Shown: positions 35,101 to 43,801 of the stretch, piece by piece
Layout of the letters: every line of letters begins with the position of its first letter
Numbering within the stretch: position 1 is the first letter of the stretch
DNA from: CAVTQY01 sp963736975
Lineage (GTDB): Bacteria; Pseudomonadota; Alphaproteobacteria; Acetobacterales; Acetobacteraceae
Assembly (NCBI GenBank): GCA_963736975.1
Contig: CAVTQY010000001.1
Location: 1,922,001-1,986,000, forward strand
Reading direction: 5' to 3'
DNA length: 64,000 bases
Translations under genes and position numbers: made by a program
Notes under the pieces: generated by a model
The model's database searches: none
What the model saw: the letters and a program-made list of their open reading frames with translations, nothing else
What the model was told of the DNA's origin: nothing

Positions 35101-36014
35101 CCCGCCGCGTTGTCCTTGCACCACTGCGCTACCTGCGCGTGCGTGGCGAACCAGCAGCCGCCGCGCGACTTGGCGTAATGGATCAGCCGTTCCAGCACGG
35201 GAAGCCGGGACCGATGGCCGGTGATGTGCGGGTGCATCGTCAGCAGGAACAGCCCGCCTTCCTCCCACGCGCCGTCGAACTCGGCGCGGAAGATCTCCTC
35301 CACGCCGGAGGGGGGCGTGTACGGGCGCAGCGCGGAAAAGCGCACCATGTTGTAATACACCGCATCGTCGCGGATCCATTCCGGCGGCAGTTCGACAATG
35401 CCGGTCGATTCGCCGCCATCGGTCAGTTCGTAAGGCTCGTCGTCGGCCATCAGGCTGCTGTCGTAGAGCAGGCCGAGCTCGCGGATGATGTCGAGCGTGT
35501 TGACGGAAAAATCCCAACTTGCCGTGCGCATTCCCACCGGCGCGCGCCCGGCGAGTTTGCTCAACACCTCGACAGCACGGAGACTCAGATCGCGCTCGGC
35601 ATCGCGCGGCAGTGTGGTGTTCGCCTCGTGGATCCAGGAATGGATACCGATCTCGTGCCCGTCGGCGGCAATGGCGCGCACCTCGTCCGGATGCAGCAGC
35701 GCGGAGACGGCCGGGTAGAAGAAACTGGCTGGGACGCTCTCGCGCTCCAGCAATCGGCGGATCCGGGGGATCGCCGAGCGCGCGCCGTACTGTCCCTGGC
35801 TGATCCGCATCGGGCTCTCATCGGCGTCGCGCAGCGGGATGGTCTCGTGATCCGCATCGAATGAAATCGCCACCGCGCAGCGCGCACCATGCGGCCAGGA
35901 GTTCGGCCGCAGACTGCGTCCGGCGCGTGCGCGGCCGACGATGCGCCGCCAGGTTTCTTCCGGCCATGTCCAGGGCTCGCCCTCCGGATGCTTGTTGCCG
36001 GGCCGATCGCTCAT
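35097..36014 (-). CDS. Polysaccharide deacetylase-family hydrolase (PuuE/allantoinase-like)
   Basis: A 305-residue cytoplasmic NodB-fold protein. CAVAISFDADHETIPLRDAD has the catalytic Asp pair (Asp53, Asp55). GHEIGIHSWIHEANTTLP has the His-x3-His motif. FLLTMHPHITGHRSRL is close to the PuuE allantoinase end. These enzymes hydrolyse C-N bonds of small molecules rather than glycans. It is coupled to thiM and divergent from an amidase and importer. Confidence 0.88.
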   Translation of the reverse strand: MSDRPGNKHPEGEPWTWPEETWRRIVGRARAGRSLRPNSWPHGARCAVAISFDADHETIPLRDADESPMRISQGQYGARSAIPRIRRLLERESVPASFFYPAVSALLHPDEVRAIAADGHEIGIHSWIHEANTTLPRDAERDLSLRAVEVLSKLAGRAPVGMRTASWDFSVNTLDIIRELGLLYDSSLMADDEPYELTDGGESTGIVELPPEWIRDDAVYYNMVRFSALRPYTPPSGVEEIFRAEFDGAWEEGGLFLLTMHPHITGHRSRLPVLERLIHYAKSRGGCWFATHAQVAQWCKDNAAG

Positions 36015-36079
36015 CAGGGGTTCCCTCCAGTTCGGGGCGTCGCCATGCTGCGCCGGTTCAGCGCAAGCGGAAAGAAGCC

Positions 36080-37480
36080 ATGCCCGAGAACGATGTTGCC
36101 CTGCTAAGCGCCGAGCAGATGCTGGCGCTCTACGCCCGGCAGGCGCTGAGCCCGGTGCAGGTCCTGCAGGCTGTCACCGAGCGGGTCGCCAGGCTCAATC
36201 CGTCGCTCAACGCCTTCGTGGTGATGAACCCGCGTGCCCTCGCCGCGGCCGGCGAGAGTGCCGGACGGTGGCGGGTGGGCCGGCCGCTCGGACCATTGGA
36301 TGGCGTGCCGGTCACGGTGAAGGATTTAGTTGACGTCGCCGGCTTCCCGACGCGGCGCGGCAGCCGGCTTACCGACGCGGCGCCGGTCGCGGACGATGCG
36401 CCCATGGTGACCGGGTTGCGGGCGGCCGGGGCGGTGATCCTTGGCAAGACCTGCACCACCGAGTTCGGCTGGAAGTCACCCGGCGATTGTCCGCTGAACG
36501 GGATCACCCGCAATCCCTGGAACCCGTCGCTGAGCACCGGCGGTTCATCGTCGGGTGCCGGTGCGGCTGGCGCGGCCGGATTTGGGCCATTGCATATCGG
36601 CACCGACGCCGGCGGCTCGATCCGCATCCCGGCAGCCTGGTGCGGGCTGGTGGGGTTGAAGCCGAGTTACGGCCGGGTGCCGCAATGGCCGGCAGGCGCG
36701 TTTGCAGCCGTGGCTTGTGCCGGCCCCATGACACGCACAGTGCGGGACGCAGCGCTGATGTTGTCGACGATGGCGCGCTACGATGTCCGCGACCCGTTCT
36801 GTGTTCCCGATGACGGCCGTGACTGGCGCGACACCATCGAAGAGGGCGTCGCCGGCCTGCGAGTGGCGATCCTGCAGCGCCCGGGTTTCGACGCACCGCT
36901 GGACGCCGATGGCGTCGTCGCGGTGGAGCGAGCGGCTGCGGTGTTGGCCGAGGCGGGCGCGATCGTCGAACCGGTGGAGCCGGGGCTGCCCGACACACGT
37001 CTGATCTTTGCGCGCGTCTGGGGCGCGGCACTCAGCCGGCTCGTCGGATTGTGTCCGGAAGAAAAGCGGCACCTGCTCGACCCGGGGCTGTTGGAAGTGG
37101 CGCAGACAAGCGGCGGCATGTCGGCGATCGAATTCATGGATGCGGAAGCCTTGCGCGTCACAGCCGCGCATACGATGGCGCGATTGCACCAGCGTTACGA
37201 GCTGGTGCTGTGCCCGACCGTTCCGGGTGGCCCGCCGGAAGCGGATGCGCCGACGACCAATCCAGCGGAGGCGCTATGGACGCAATGGGCGCCGTGGACC
37301 TTTACCTTCAACCTTACACGCCAGCCGGCGATCAGCGTTCCGCTGGGGTTGAGCGCGAGCGGCATGCCGTGTGCCGTGCAGATCGCCGCAGCGCAGTATC
37401 CGGATGATCTGGTGCTGCGGGCGGCACGCGTGCTCGAACTGGCCGAACCGTTTCCGATCAGCAATACGCTGGCGAATTGA
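36080..37480 (+). CDS. Amidase (amidase signature family)
   Basis: A 466-residue cytoplasmic amidohydrolase. The Ser-cisSer-Lys triad is Lys81 (GVPVTVKDLVDVAG), Ser156 (STGGSSSGAG) and Ser180 (GTDAGGSIRIPAAW). Length and both Gly/Ser motifs are normal. It is not one of the Gat subunits, as no gatB or gatC is near. It starts 65 bp from the divergent deacetylase-like gene and precedes the importer genes by about 95 bp, so an imported amide may be its substrate. Confidence 0.92.
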   Translation: MPENDVALLSAEQMLALYARQALSPVQVLQAVTERVARLNPSLNAFVVMNPRALAAAGESAGRWRVGRPLGPLDGVPVTVKDLVDVAGFPTRRGSRLTDAAPVADDAPMVTGLRAAGAVILGKTCTTEFGWKSPGDCPLNGITRNPWNPSLSTGGSSSGAGAAGAAGFGPLHIGTDAGGSIRIPAAWCGLVGLKPSYGRVPQWPAGAFAAVACAGPMTRTVRDAALMLSTMARYDVRDPFCVPDDGRDWRDTIEEGVAGLRVAILQRPGFDAPLDADGVVAVERAAAVLAEAGAIVEPVEPGLPDTRLIFARVWGAALSRLVGLCPEEKRHLLDPGLLEVAQTSGGMSAIEFMDAEALRVTAAHTMARLHQRYELVLCPTVPGGPPEADAPTTNPAEALWTQWAPWTFTFNLTRQPAISVPLGLSASGMPCAVQIAAAQYPDDLVLRAARVLELAEPFPISNTLAN

Positions 37481-37574
37481 CGCCTCGCAGTCTTGTCCCG
37501 CACACTCTGGGGTCGGCTCGAACGCGGCAAGCGTCGGGAACAGGTGGGTTGTAACAAATTCGGGAGATCGTCCA

Positions 37575-38831
37575 ATGGCAAAGGTCAATATTCGACAGGT
37601 CGGGCTGTATGCGACATCCGCTCTGGTTGCCGGTGTTCTGGCAAGCGCCGGCCCGGCCCGCTCCGACGAACCGATCAAAATCGGCGTCGTGAGCGAATTT
37701 TCGGCGGTTGTCGGCGAGCCGATCGCGCGCGGCGCGCAGCTCGCGGCGGATGCAATCAATGCACATGGCGGGATCAACGGCAGGCAGGTTCAGATCGTCG
37801 CCTATGACGACCACGCTTCCGCGGCCGATGCTGTGCGCGCTTTCCAGCGCCTCGCCGAGCAGGACCACGTCTCGGCGGTGATCACCACGTTCATCAGCGA
37901 GGTGGCGTTGGCGATCGAACCCTGGTCGGCGCGCCTGCACATGCCCACGCTTACGCCGGCCGCCGCGAGCGACCTGATCAGCAAGCAGGTGCACGATAAA
38001 TACGATCAATTCAAATACTTCTTCGAGGGTTGGTTTCCATCGCCGACTCTGGCCCGGGCGGTCTGTGACTCCTCGCACGATACGCTGGTCGAGGCCCTGC
38101 ATATGAAAACCGCGGCCATCGTCAGCGAGGATGCCGATTGGACCAAGCCGCTCGACGCCGGCTATCAGCAATGCCTGCCGAAAGCAGGCCTGAAGGTCCT
38201 CGACCTGATCAACTTCAATCCGGATACCACCGATTTCACGCCGATCTTCAATCAGGTGGAGGCGAAGCATCCGGACGTGATGATCATGGGCATCGCGCAT
38301 GTTGGCGTGCAGCCCACGGTGCAGTGGCATTCACAGCAGGTGCCGATCCCGATGGCGGGGATCAGCGCGCAGGCCAGCAACGACACCTTCTGGAAGAGCA
38401 CCAACGGCGCGACCGAAGGCGTGATCACGCAGACCGGCTCGGCGCCTGGCGTGGCACTCAGCCCGGTGACGCTGGCGGTACAGAAGGCCTATGTGGAAAA
38501 GTTTCACAATTTCCCCGCCTTCACCGCGTTCACCGCCTACGACGGGGTGATGGCGTTTGCCGAGGCGATGAAGCGCGCCGGTTCCACCGACCCGGACAAG
38601 GTGGTGGCGGAGATGGAAAAGACCGACATGCAGGGAGCGGTCGGGCACTACGGATTCTACGGTCGTCAGGACGAATACACCCATTCGCTGCGTTACGGAA
38701 AGGACTGGGCCACCGGCATCTTCGTGCAATGGCAGAACGGCAAGCAGGTGTGCATCTGGCCGACCGACAAGTGCCCGAACAAGCTGGAATTCCCTAATTT
38801 CGTGAAGCTACAGCAGCAGGCGGCGAAATAA
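37575..38831 (+). CDS. Branched-chain amino-acid/amide-type ABC substrate-binding protein
   Basis: A 418-residue periplasmic protein of the LivJ/AmiC type. After a signal peptide (VLASAGPARSDE, about residue 33) comes IKIGVVSEFSAVVGEPIARG with AQLAADAINAHGGINGRQVQ, the family opening. It is first of four importer genes. Ligands of this family include branched amino acids, amides and urea. The amidase upstream favours an amide. Confidence 0.92.
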   Translation: MAKVNIRQVGLYATSALVAGVLASAGPARSDEPIKIGVVSEFSAVVGEPIARGAQLAADAINAHGGINGRQVQIVAYDDHASAADAVRAFQRLAEQDHVSAVITTFISEVALAIEPWSARLHMPTLTPAAASDLISKQVHDKYDQFKYFFEGWFPSPTLARAVCDSSHDTLVEALHMKTAAIVSEDADWTKPLDAGYQQCLPKAGLKVLDLINFNPDTTDFTPIFNQVEAKHPDVMIMGIAHVGVQPTVQWHSQQVPIPMAGISAQASNDTFWKSTNGATEGVITQTGSAPGVALSPVTLAVQKAYVEKFHNFPAFTAFTAYDGVMAFAEAMKRAGSTDPDKVVAEMEKTDMQGAVGHYGFYGRQDEYTHSLRYGKDWATGIFVQWQNGKQVCIWPTDKCPNKLEFPNFVKLQQQAAK

Positions 38832-38855
38832 CGGCTTCGACCCAGCTGACGACGC

Positions 38856-39731
38856 ATGCGTGGCCTGCAGATCCTGATCGACGGCTTCGCGATCAGCTCG
38901 CTCTATGGCATCGGCGCCATCGGGTTCACCTTGATGTTCGGCGTGTGCGGGGTGCTCAACCTCGCACATGGCGGGATCATGCTGATCGCCGGGCTGATCG
39001 GCTGGTGGGCGTCGGTGAACTACGGCGCCGGGCCATATGCGAGTGCGGCTATCGGCGTACTGGCTGGCTTGCTCGCCTCGTACGTCACCTATTTCGCCGT
39101 GGTCCGCCCGCTGCAGCGCTCGCGCGCCATTCCCAAGCAGGAGGAGGAGATCTTTATCCTCACCGGAACGCTGCTCTGGGGCATCATGATCCAGGTCGGC
39201 ATGGATTACCTGTTCAGCGACAACCCGGTGACGTTGCGGTCGTTGCTGCCGGGGGTGACGAGCATTTTTGGTGTGCGCACGCCGCGCAACGAGGTACTGA
39301 TAGCCGTGGTCTGCTGGGCGGCGATCGGGCTCCTGTATCTGCTCGTGAACCGTACGCGTGTAGGCAAGCAATTGCTGGCGGCGTCTATCAACCCGCGCGC
39401 GTTGACGCTGCTCGGGTTCGAGCTCTCGCGCATATATCTGATCGTCTGGACCATCTACGGCCTGCTCGCGGGACTCGCCGGCGTGTTGCTGGCGTCGTTT
39501 TTCGGGGTGAGTTCCGCCAATGCCGGGGCGCTGACGGCAAGCGCCTTCACGATCGTCATTCTCGGCGGTCTCGGCAGCGTGCCGGGATCGCTTGTCGCGG
39601 CCTATGTCGTCGGCTATGCGGAAACGCTTACCGCCTATCTGATAGCGCCGACACTGCGGCCGATCCCGGCGCTGTTGATTCTGATCGCGGTGCTCTATGT
39701 GCGCCCTCAGGGGCTGCTCGGCCGTCGCTGA
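38856..39731 (+). CDS. Branched-chain-type ABC permease (LivH family)
   Basis: A 291-residue inner-membrane permease. It starts LQILIDGFAISSLYGIGAIG with FTLMFGVCGVLNLAHGGIML, the LivH signature with N-LAHG. LTASAFTIVILGGLGSVPGS is the conserved coupling region. About eight helices. Next gene starts one base after the stop. Confidence 0.94.
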   Translation: MRGLQILIDGFAISSLYGIGAIGFTLMFGVCGVLNLAHGGIMLIAGLIGWWASVNYGAGPYASAAIGVLAGLLASYVTYFAVVRPLQRSRAIPKQEEEIFILTGTLLWGIMIQVGMDYLFSDNPVTLRSLLPGVTSIFGVRTPRNEVLIAVVCWAAIGLLYLLVNRTRVGKQLLAASINPRALTLLGFELSRIYLIVWTIYGLLAGLAGVLLASFFGVSSANAGALTASAFTIVILGGLGSVPGSLVAAYVVGYAETLTAYLIAPTLRPIPALLILIAVLYVRPQGLLGRR

Positions 39732-39732
39732 G

Positions 39733-40698
39733 ATGAGTGAACTGCAAGCCTCCGTCGCCAGGACACGAATTCGCGGCCCGGCGTTGCTGGGTCATCGCGG
39801 GCTGTGGCTCGCGGCTGTGGTGATCGCTGTTGGCGCGACCGCGCCGTGGTGGCTGTCCACCTATTTTCTCGGCGTCTTCACGGTCGCCTACTATTTCGGC
39901 GTCTTCGCGATGTCCTGGGACCTCCTGTTCGGTTTTGCCGGCGAGGTCAATTTCGGCCCGACATTCCTGATCGGCCTCGGCGCTTACGGGGCGGGGTTGA
40001 TGAACAATGCCGGGCTGCCGATCCCGCTATGTCTGATCGGTGGGGCTGCAACGGCAGTGGTGGGCGGCGTCTTGCTGGCGCTGCCGGCATTGCGGTTGCG
40101 CGGGCCCTATTTCGGCCTGGTGACGCTGGTCGCGGTGTTGCTGTTGTTGGATGCGATCGTGATCTTCGCCGGTGTCACCGGCGGCGAGATCGGCATGATG
40201 GTGCCGAGCGTGCTCTCCATCAGCGCGGCAGTGAATTATTGGTACGCATTCGGTTTCCTGGTGATCTCCGCGCTGATCCTGTTCGGCCTGTCGCGCTCTG
40301 CCTGGGGACTGATTCTACAAGCGACCGGGCAAGATCGGATCGAGGCGGCGGCGCTCGGCTTCAACGTGACGAAGCACAAGCTGGCGGCGTTCTGCCTTAG
40401 CGCACTGTTCTCCGGCCTCGCCGGAGCGATGCTGACCTTCTATCAGGGCACCGCCTCGGTCGATCAGATGGTGGATCTGTCGATCGCCGTGCAGATCATC
40501 ATAGCCGTGGTGTTTGGCGGCCGGCGCACGATCCTGGGCGGCATTCTTGGTGCGATTTTCCTGGTGCTGTTCGACGAATTGCTGCGGCCGATCGGCCAGC
40601 TCAACACGTTCGTCGTGGCGGCGATCGCGCTGCTGGTTATTCTGTTCTTCCCAGATGGCGTGCTGGGTTACCTGCTGCGGCGGGGTGAGCGCGCCTGA
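39733..40698 (+). CDS. Branched-chain-type ABC permease (LivM family)
   Basis: A 321-residue permease. SWDLLFGFAGEVNFGPTFLI is the LivM signature, and AFCLSALFSGLAGAMLTFYQ is followed by IAVVFGGRRTILGGILGAIF, the coupling motif. It pairs with the LivH protein. Its stop shares the last base with the start of the fused ATPase gene (TGATG). Confidence 0.93.
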   Translation: MSELQASVARTRIRGPALLGHRGLWLAAVVIAVGATAPWWLSTYFLGVFTVAYYFGVFAMSWDLLFGFAGEVNFGPTFLIGLGAYGAGLMNNAGLPIPLCLIGGAATAVVGGVLLALPALRLRGPYFGLVTLVAVLLLLDAIVIFAGVTGGEIGMMVPSVLSISAAVNYWYAFGFLVISALILFGLSRSAWGLILQATGQDRIEAAALGFNVTKHKLAAFCLSALFSGLAGAMLTFYQGTASVDQMVDLSIAVQIIIAVVFGGRRTILGGILGAIFLVLFDELLRPIGQLNTFVVAAIALLVILFFPDGVLGYLLRRGERA

Positions 40699-42167
40699 TG
40701 CGCGATACCGCGACGCTGGAGGTGAATGGCCTGACCAAGCGCTTCGGCGGGTTGGTCGCGGTAAGGGATATCAGCTTCGCCGTTTATCCCGGCGAGATAC
40801 TGGGACTGATCGGGCCGAACGGCTCCGGCAAGTCCACGGTGATGAAGCTGGTCATGGGGATCGAGCGGCCGAATGCCGGGCAGATCAGGCTGGAAGGGGT
40901 GGACGTAGCCGGCTGGCCGACGCACCGCATCGCCCGGCACGGCATCGGCATCGTGTTCCAGCATTCCCGCCCGCTGCACCGGCAAACCGTGCTGGAAAAC
41001 ATCAAGCTGGCGCTGCTGCCGGATTCATTGTTTCACCTGGTCGCGGAACCCGGAGTGGACGGGCGGGCGCGCGCGATCGCCGAGCGGGTCGGGCTCGGCG
41101 AGGTGCTTGAGCGCCGCCCCTCCACACTGCCGTTCGCCGATTTGCGCCGGCTGGAAATGGCGAAAGCGCTCGCCCGCGATCCCAAAGTGGTGCTGATCGA
41201 TGAACCATTCGCCGGACTGACACCGAGCGAGCTGGCGACGTTCTCCGAGCTGATCGACCAGTTCCGCCGCGATGGCCGGGCTGTCCTGCTGGTGGACCAC
41301 AACGTCAAGGGCGTGGCCGCGCTGGTGGATCGCGTGCTGGCCATGTATCTCGGCGAGCGCATCGCCGAGGGCAGCGCCGATGCAGTAATGCGTAACGAGA
41401 CGGTACGACGCGTGTATCTCGGCGGACAAATCGAGACGCATCCGCGCAAGGAGCTGGATGCCCGTACCGGCGAGCCGTTCCTCGACGTGCGCGCGCTTGA
41501 CGTGCGGTATGGCAAGGCGCAAGCGCTGCAGCAGGTGTCCATCCATGTGAATGAAGGGGAGTTCGTCTCGGTCGTCGGGCTGAATGGAGCCGGGAAGACG
41601 ACGCTGTTCAACGCGATTTCCGGGCTCGTTGCTTATGACGGCGAGATCCGCTGGGCAGGCGACGGTCTGCGCGGGCGCACCCCGGCGGCAATCGCCCGGG
41701 CGGGGATCGTGCAGTGCCCGGAAACCCGCGAGCTGTTCAGCGACATGAGCGTGCGGGAAAATTTGGACCTCGGCGGTCAGCATCTTCCTGCCGCGACGCG
41801 GAACGCTCAGCTTGAATGGCTGCTCGATCTGTTCCCCATCCTGCGCGAGCGGCAACGGCAACGCGCCGCCACACTGTCCGGCGGCGAGCAACAGATGCTG
41901 GCGATCGCGCGGGCGCTGATGACGCAGCCGAAGCTGTTGATTCTGGATGAGCCGACCCTGGGGCTGGCCCCCGTGATTTTGGAGCAACTGTCGAAGGCAC
42001 TGGAGCGACTGCGCGAGACGACGCCGATCACGGTGCTGCTCGGCGAGCAGAACGTGACGTTCGCGCTGCCGCATGCAGACCGGTTGTATGTGCTGGAGCA
42101 TGCGCACATCGTGTGGGAGGGTGATCCGGGGCGATTCGCCGAGGAGATGGGAACGGGGTATTTGTAG
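40698..42167 (+). CDS. Fused double ATPase of the branched-chain-type importer (LivG-LivF fusion)
   Basis: A 489-residue protein joining two nucleotide-binding domains that are normally separate. The N-terminal LivG-like half has Walker A GPNGSGKST (about residue 39), Walker B VVLIDEPFAGLTPSE and a degenerate signature LPFADLRRLEMAKAL in place of LSxGQ. The C-terminal LivF-like half has GLNGAGKTT (about residue 293), LSGGEQQMLAIARAL and LLILDEPTLGLAP. A short linker (HPRKELDARTGEP, about residues 249-261) joins them. Four genes from 37575 thus complete the importer. Confidence 0.93.
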   Translation: MRDTATLEVNGLTKRFGGLVAVRDISFAVYPGEILGLIGPNGSGKSTVMKLVMGIERPNAGQIRLEGVDVAGWPTHRIARHGIGIVFQHSRPLHRQTVLENIKLALLPDSLFHLVAEPGVDGRARAIAERVGLGEVLERRPSTLPFADLRRLEMAKALARDPKVVLIDEPFAGLTPSELATFSELIDQFRRDGRAVLLVDHNVKGVAALVDRVLAMYLGERIAEGSADAVMRNETVRRVYLGGQIETHPRKELDARTGEPFLDVRALDVRYGKAQALQQVSIHVNEGEFVSVVGLNGAGKTTLFNAISGLVAYDGEIRWAGDGLRGRTPAAIARAGIVQCPETRELFSDMSVRENLDLGGQHLPAATRNAQLEWLLDLFPILRERQRQRAATLSGGEQQMLAIARALMTQPKLLILDEPTLGLAPVILEQLSKALERLRETTPITVLLGEQNVTFALPHADRLYVLEHAHIVWEGDPGRFAEEMGTGYL

Positions 42168-42226
42168 TGTAGCACCAATTCAGCGAGCCGGTGCACCGAA
42201 CGCCATATATGTGCTAGACTGGCGGC

Positions 42227-42806
42227 ATGGTTGCGCTGGCAAAGCTTCCCGTCCGCATGTCGGTCCGCGAGTTCCTGAACTGGGATCCCGGCGACGGCCT
42301 GCGCTACGAGCTGGCGGATGGCGAGCCACGCGCCATGGCGCCTGGAAGCACGGTCCACGCCTATCTGCAAAGCGAACTCGGCCGCTTGATCGGCAACCAT
42401 CTCCGGGAGCAGCGGAGCGAATGTAAGGTGCTGGCCAATCCCGGCGTCGTGCCGCACCTGCTGTCGGCCCACAATGTCAGGGTTCCTGATCTGGGCGTGA
42501 CCTGCTCACCTGTCGTTCCTGGCCAATCGACGATGCCGGACCCGGTACCTGCTGATCGAGATTCTGTCCCCGAGCAATCAGGCCAGCACATGGTCGAACG
42601 TGCGCGCCTATACCAGCATCCCGAGCGTGCAGGAGATATTGGTGCTGCACAGCACCCGGATCGCCGCGGAACTGCTGCGCCGGCGACCCGATGGCGGCTG
42701 GCCGGAAGAGCCGGACCAGCCGGACGATGAGCATCTTGAGCTAGCCAGTATCGGCTTCCGGGTTGCCCTGAGCGAACTCTACACGCCGACCGGGCTCACC
42801 GACTGA
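42227..42806 (+). pseudogene. Uma2 family (DUF820) putative endonuclease, single frameshift
   Basis: The first part reads MSVREFLNWDPGDGLRYELA and AHNVRVPDLGVTCSPVVPGQ, then loses frame near 42543. The other frame continues LLIEILSPSNQASTWSNV and RAYTSIPSVQEILVLHST to a stop at 42806. Joined, it is a full-length Uma2 protein of about 190 residues with the VExLSPSN motif of the PD-(D/E)xK-like core. One inserted base explains it. An intact paralogue is at 61456-62043. Confidence 0.82.
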
Positions 42807-42817
42807 ACACCGCTCGG

Positions 42818-43090
42818 TCACGAGGGCAGCGCACGAAACCCCGGCTGGTCCGGCGGTTCCGCCAGCTCATCCATGATACTCGCCACCACCGCCGCGCGCG
42901 GCCCGCGGCGACAAAGCCGGGCCAGCTCCTCCACCGCATCGGCATCGCCGGCGATTAGCGCCTCCACTGCTCCATCGGCACGGTTGCGCACCCAGCCGTC
43001 GATCCCCAGCCTGCGGGCCTCTCCCGTCATCCAGTCACGATAGCCCACCCCCTGCACGCGCCCGGCAATGACCAGCCGCTTCGCCTTCAT
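42818..43090 (-). CDS. acyP: Acylphosphatase
   Basis: A 90-residue enzyme that hydrolyses acyl phosphates. RLVIAGRVQGVGYRDWM holds catalytic Arg18 and GWVRNRADGAVEALIAG holds Asn36. Length is normal. The ATG at 43090 overlaps the ATP12 gene stop by four bases. Last gene of the long minus-strand chain. Confidence 0.95.
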   Translation of the reverse strand: MKAKRLVIAGRVQGVGYRDWMTGEARRLGIDGWVRNRADGAVEALIAGDADAVEELARLCRRGPRAAVVASIMDELAEPPDQPGFRALPS

Positions 43091-43794
43091 CTCCGTGCAA
43101 GCTCCATGAACCGTGCCGCCAACGCGATATCGGCGGCGATCGATGCCCGCCGTGTTGCGGCTTCCTGGTCCTCGCCCCAAAGCTCGGCCTGATACAGCTC
43201 ATCCAGCGCGCCCAAACCATGAGCCGTCGCCGCATCCAGCCGCCCTTCCGCCAGAGCCAATCCCAGCACAAGACTGCCCAGCGCGGGTACCGCGATCCCT
43301 AGCCCCGCTAGGTTATAAGCATCCCGTGCCGTGACCGCCTTGCGCAACGCCGCTACCGCGCCTCGGTGCTGACGGATCGGCACCACCCCCGTGCCCACCC
43401 GCAACGGCGCGTCATAGGCCGCGCTCGCCCAATCCACCCAGGGCTGCCAGGATTGCCGCTGCCGTCGCACCAGCTCCTCCGGCTGCTCCGCCCGGTAGCA
43501 GAGCATGTCGCTCTCCCCGTAGCGGGCAATCGCGTCGATCGTGGGCCACGGGTCGGGCGCGATCCGCTCCTGCGCGGTACCGGCGAGCCGCGTCAGCGGC
43601 GTGTCGGCGAACGACATATCGCCGCCCCTGGCTCCGCCCGCCGCCTGCCATTCCGCCGCGATTGCTGCCGCCAACGCTTCAGAGGTGACACGTAGCGGTC
43701 CACCGCCGGGCAGGCGCATCGGCCGCCCATCGAGCTCAATTGCGTAACCCTCGTCCGAGGGCGCCACCACCGCGACATCCCAGAACCGCTTCAT
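43087..43794 (-). CDS. ATP12 family chaperone (F1-ATPase assembly type)
   Basis: A 235-residue protein. MKRFWDVAVVAPSDEGYAIE with ELDGRPMRLPGGGPLRV, and ADTPLTRLAGTAQERI, then YGESDMLCYRAEQPEELV are the ATP12 signatures. In mitochondria ATP12 binds the F1 alpha subunit during assembly. Alphaproteobacteria carry homologues. It lies seven bases after the AsmA stop. Confidence 0.92.
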   Translation of the reverse strand: MKRFWDVAVVAPSDEGYAIELDGRPMRLPGGGPLRVTSEALAAAIAAEWQAAGGARGGDMSFADTPLTRLAGTAQERIAPDPWPTIDAIARYGESDMLCYRAEQPEELVRRQRQSWQPWVDWASAAYDAPLRVGTGVVPIRQHRGAVAALRKAVTARDAYNLAGLGIAVPALGSLVLGLALAEGRLDAATAHGLGALDELYQAELWGEDQEAATRRASIAADIALAARFMELARR

Positions 43795-43801
43795 GCGACG
43801 C

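Noticed and set aside
36015..36079. TPP riboswitch before the thiM operon
   Set aside because: The 65-bp gap is too short for the roughly 100-nt aptamer and no conserved core is visible.
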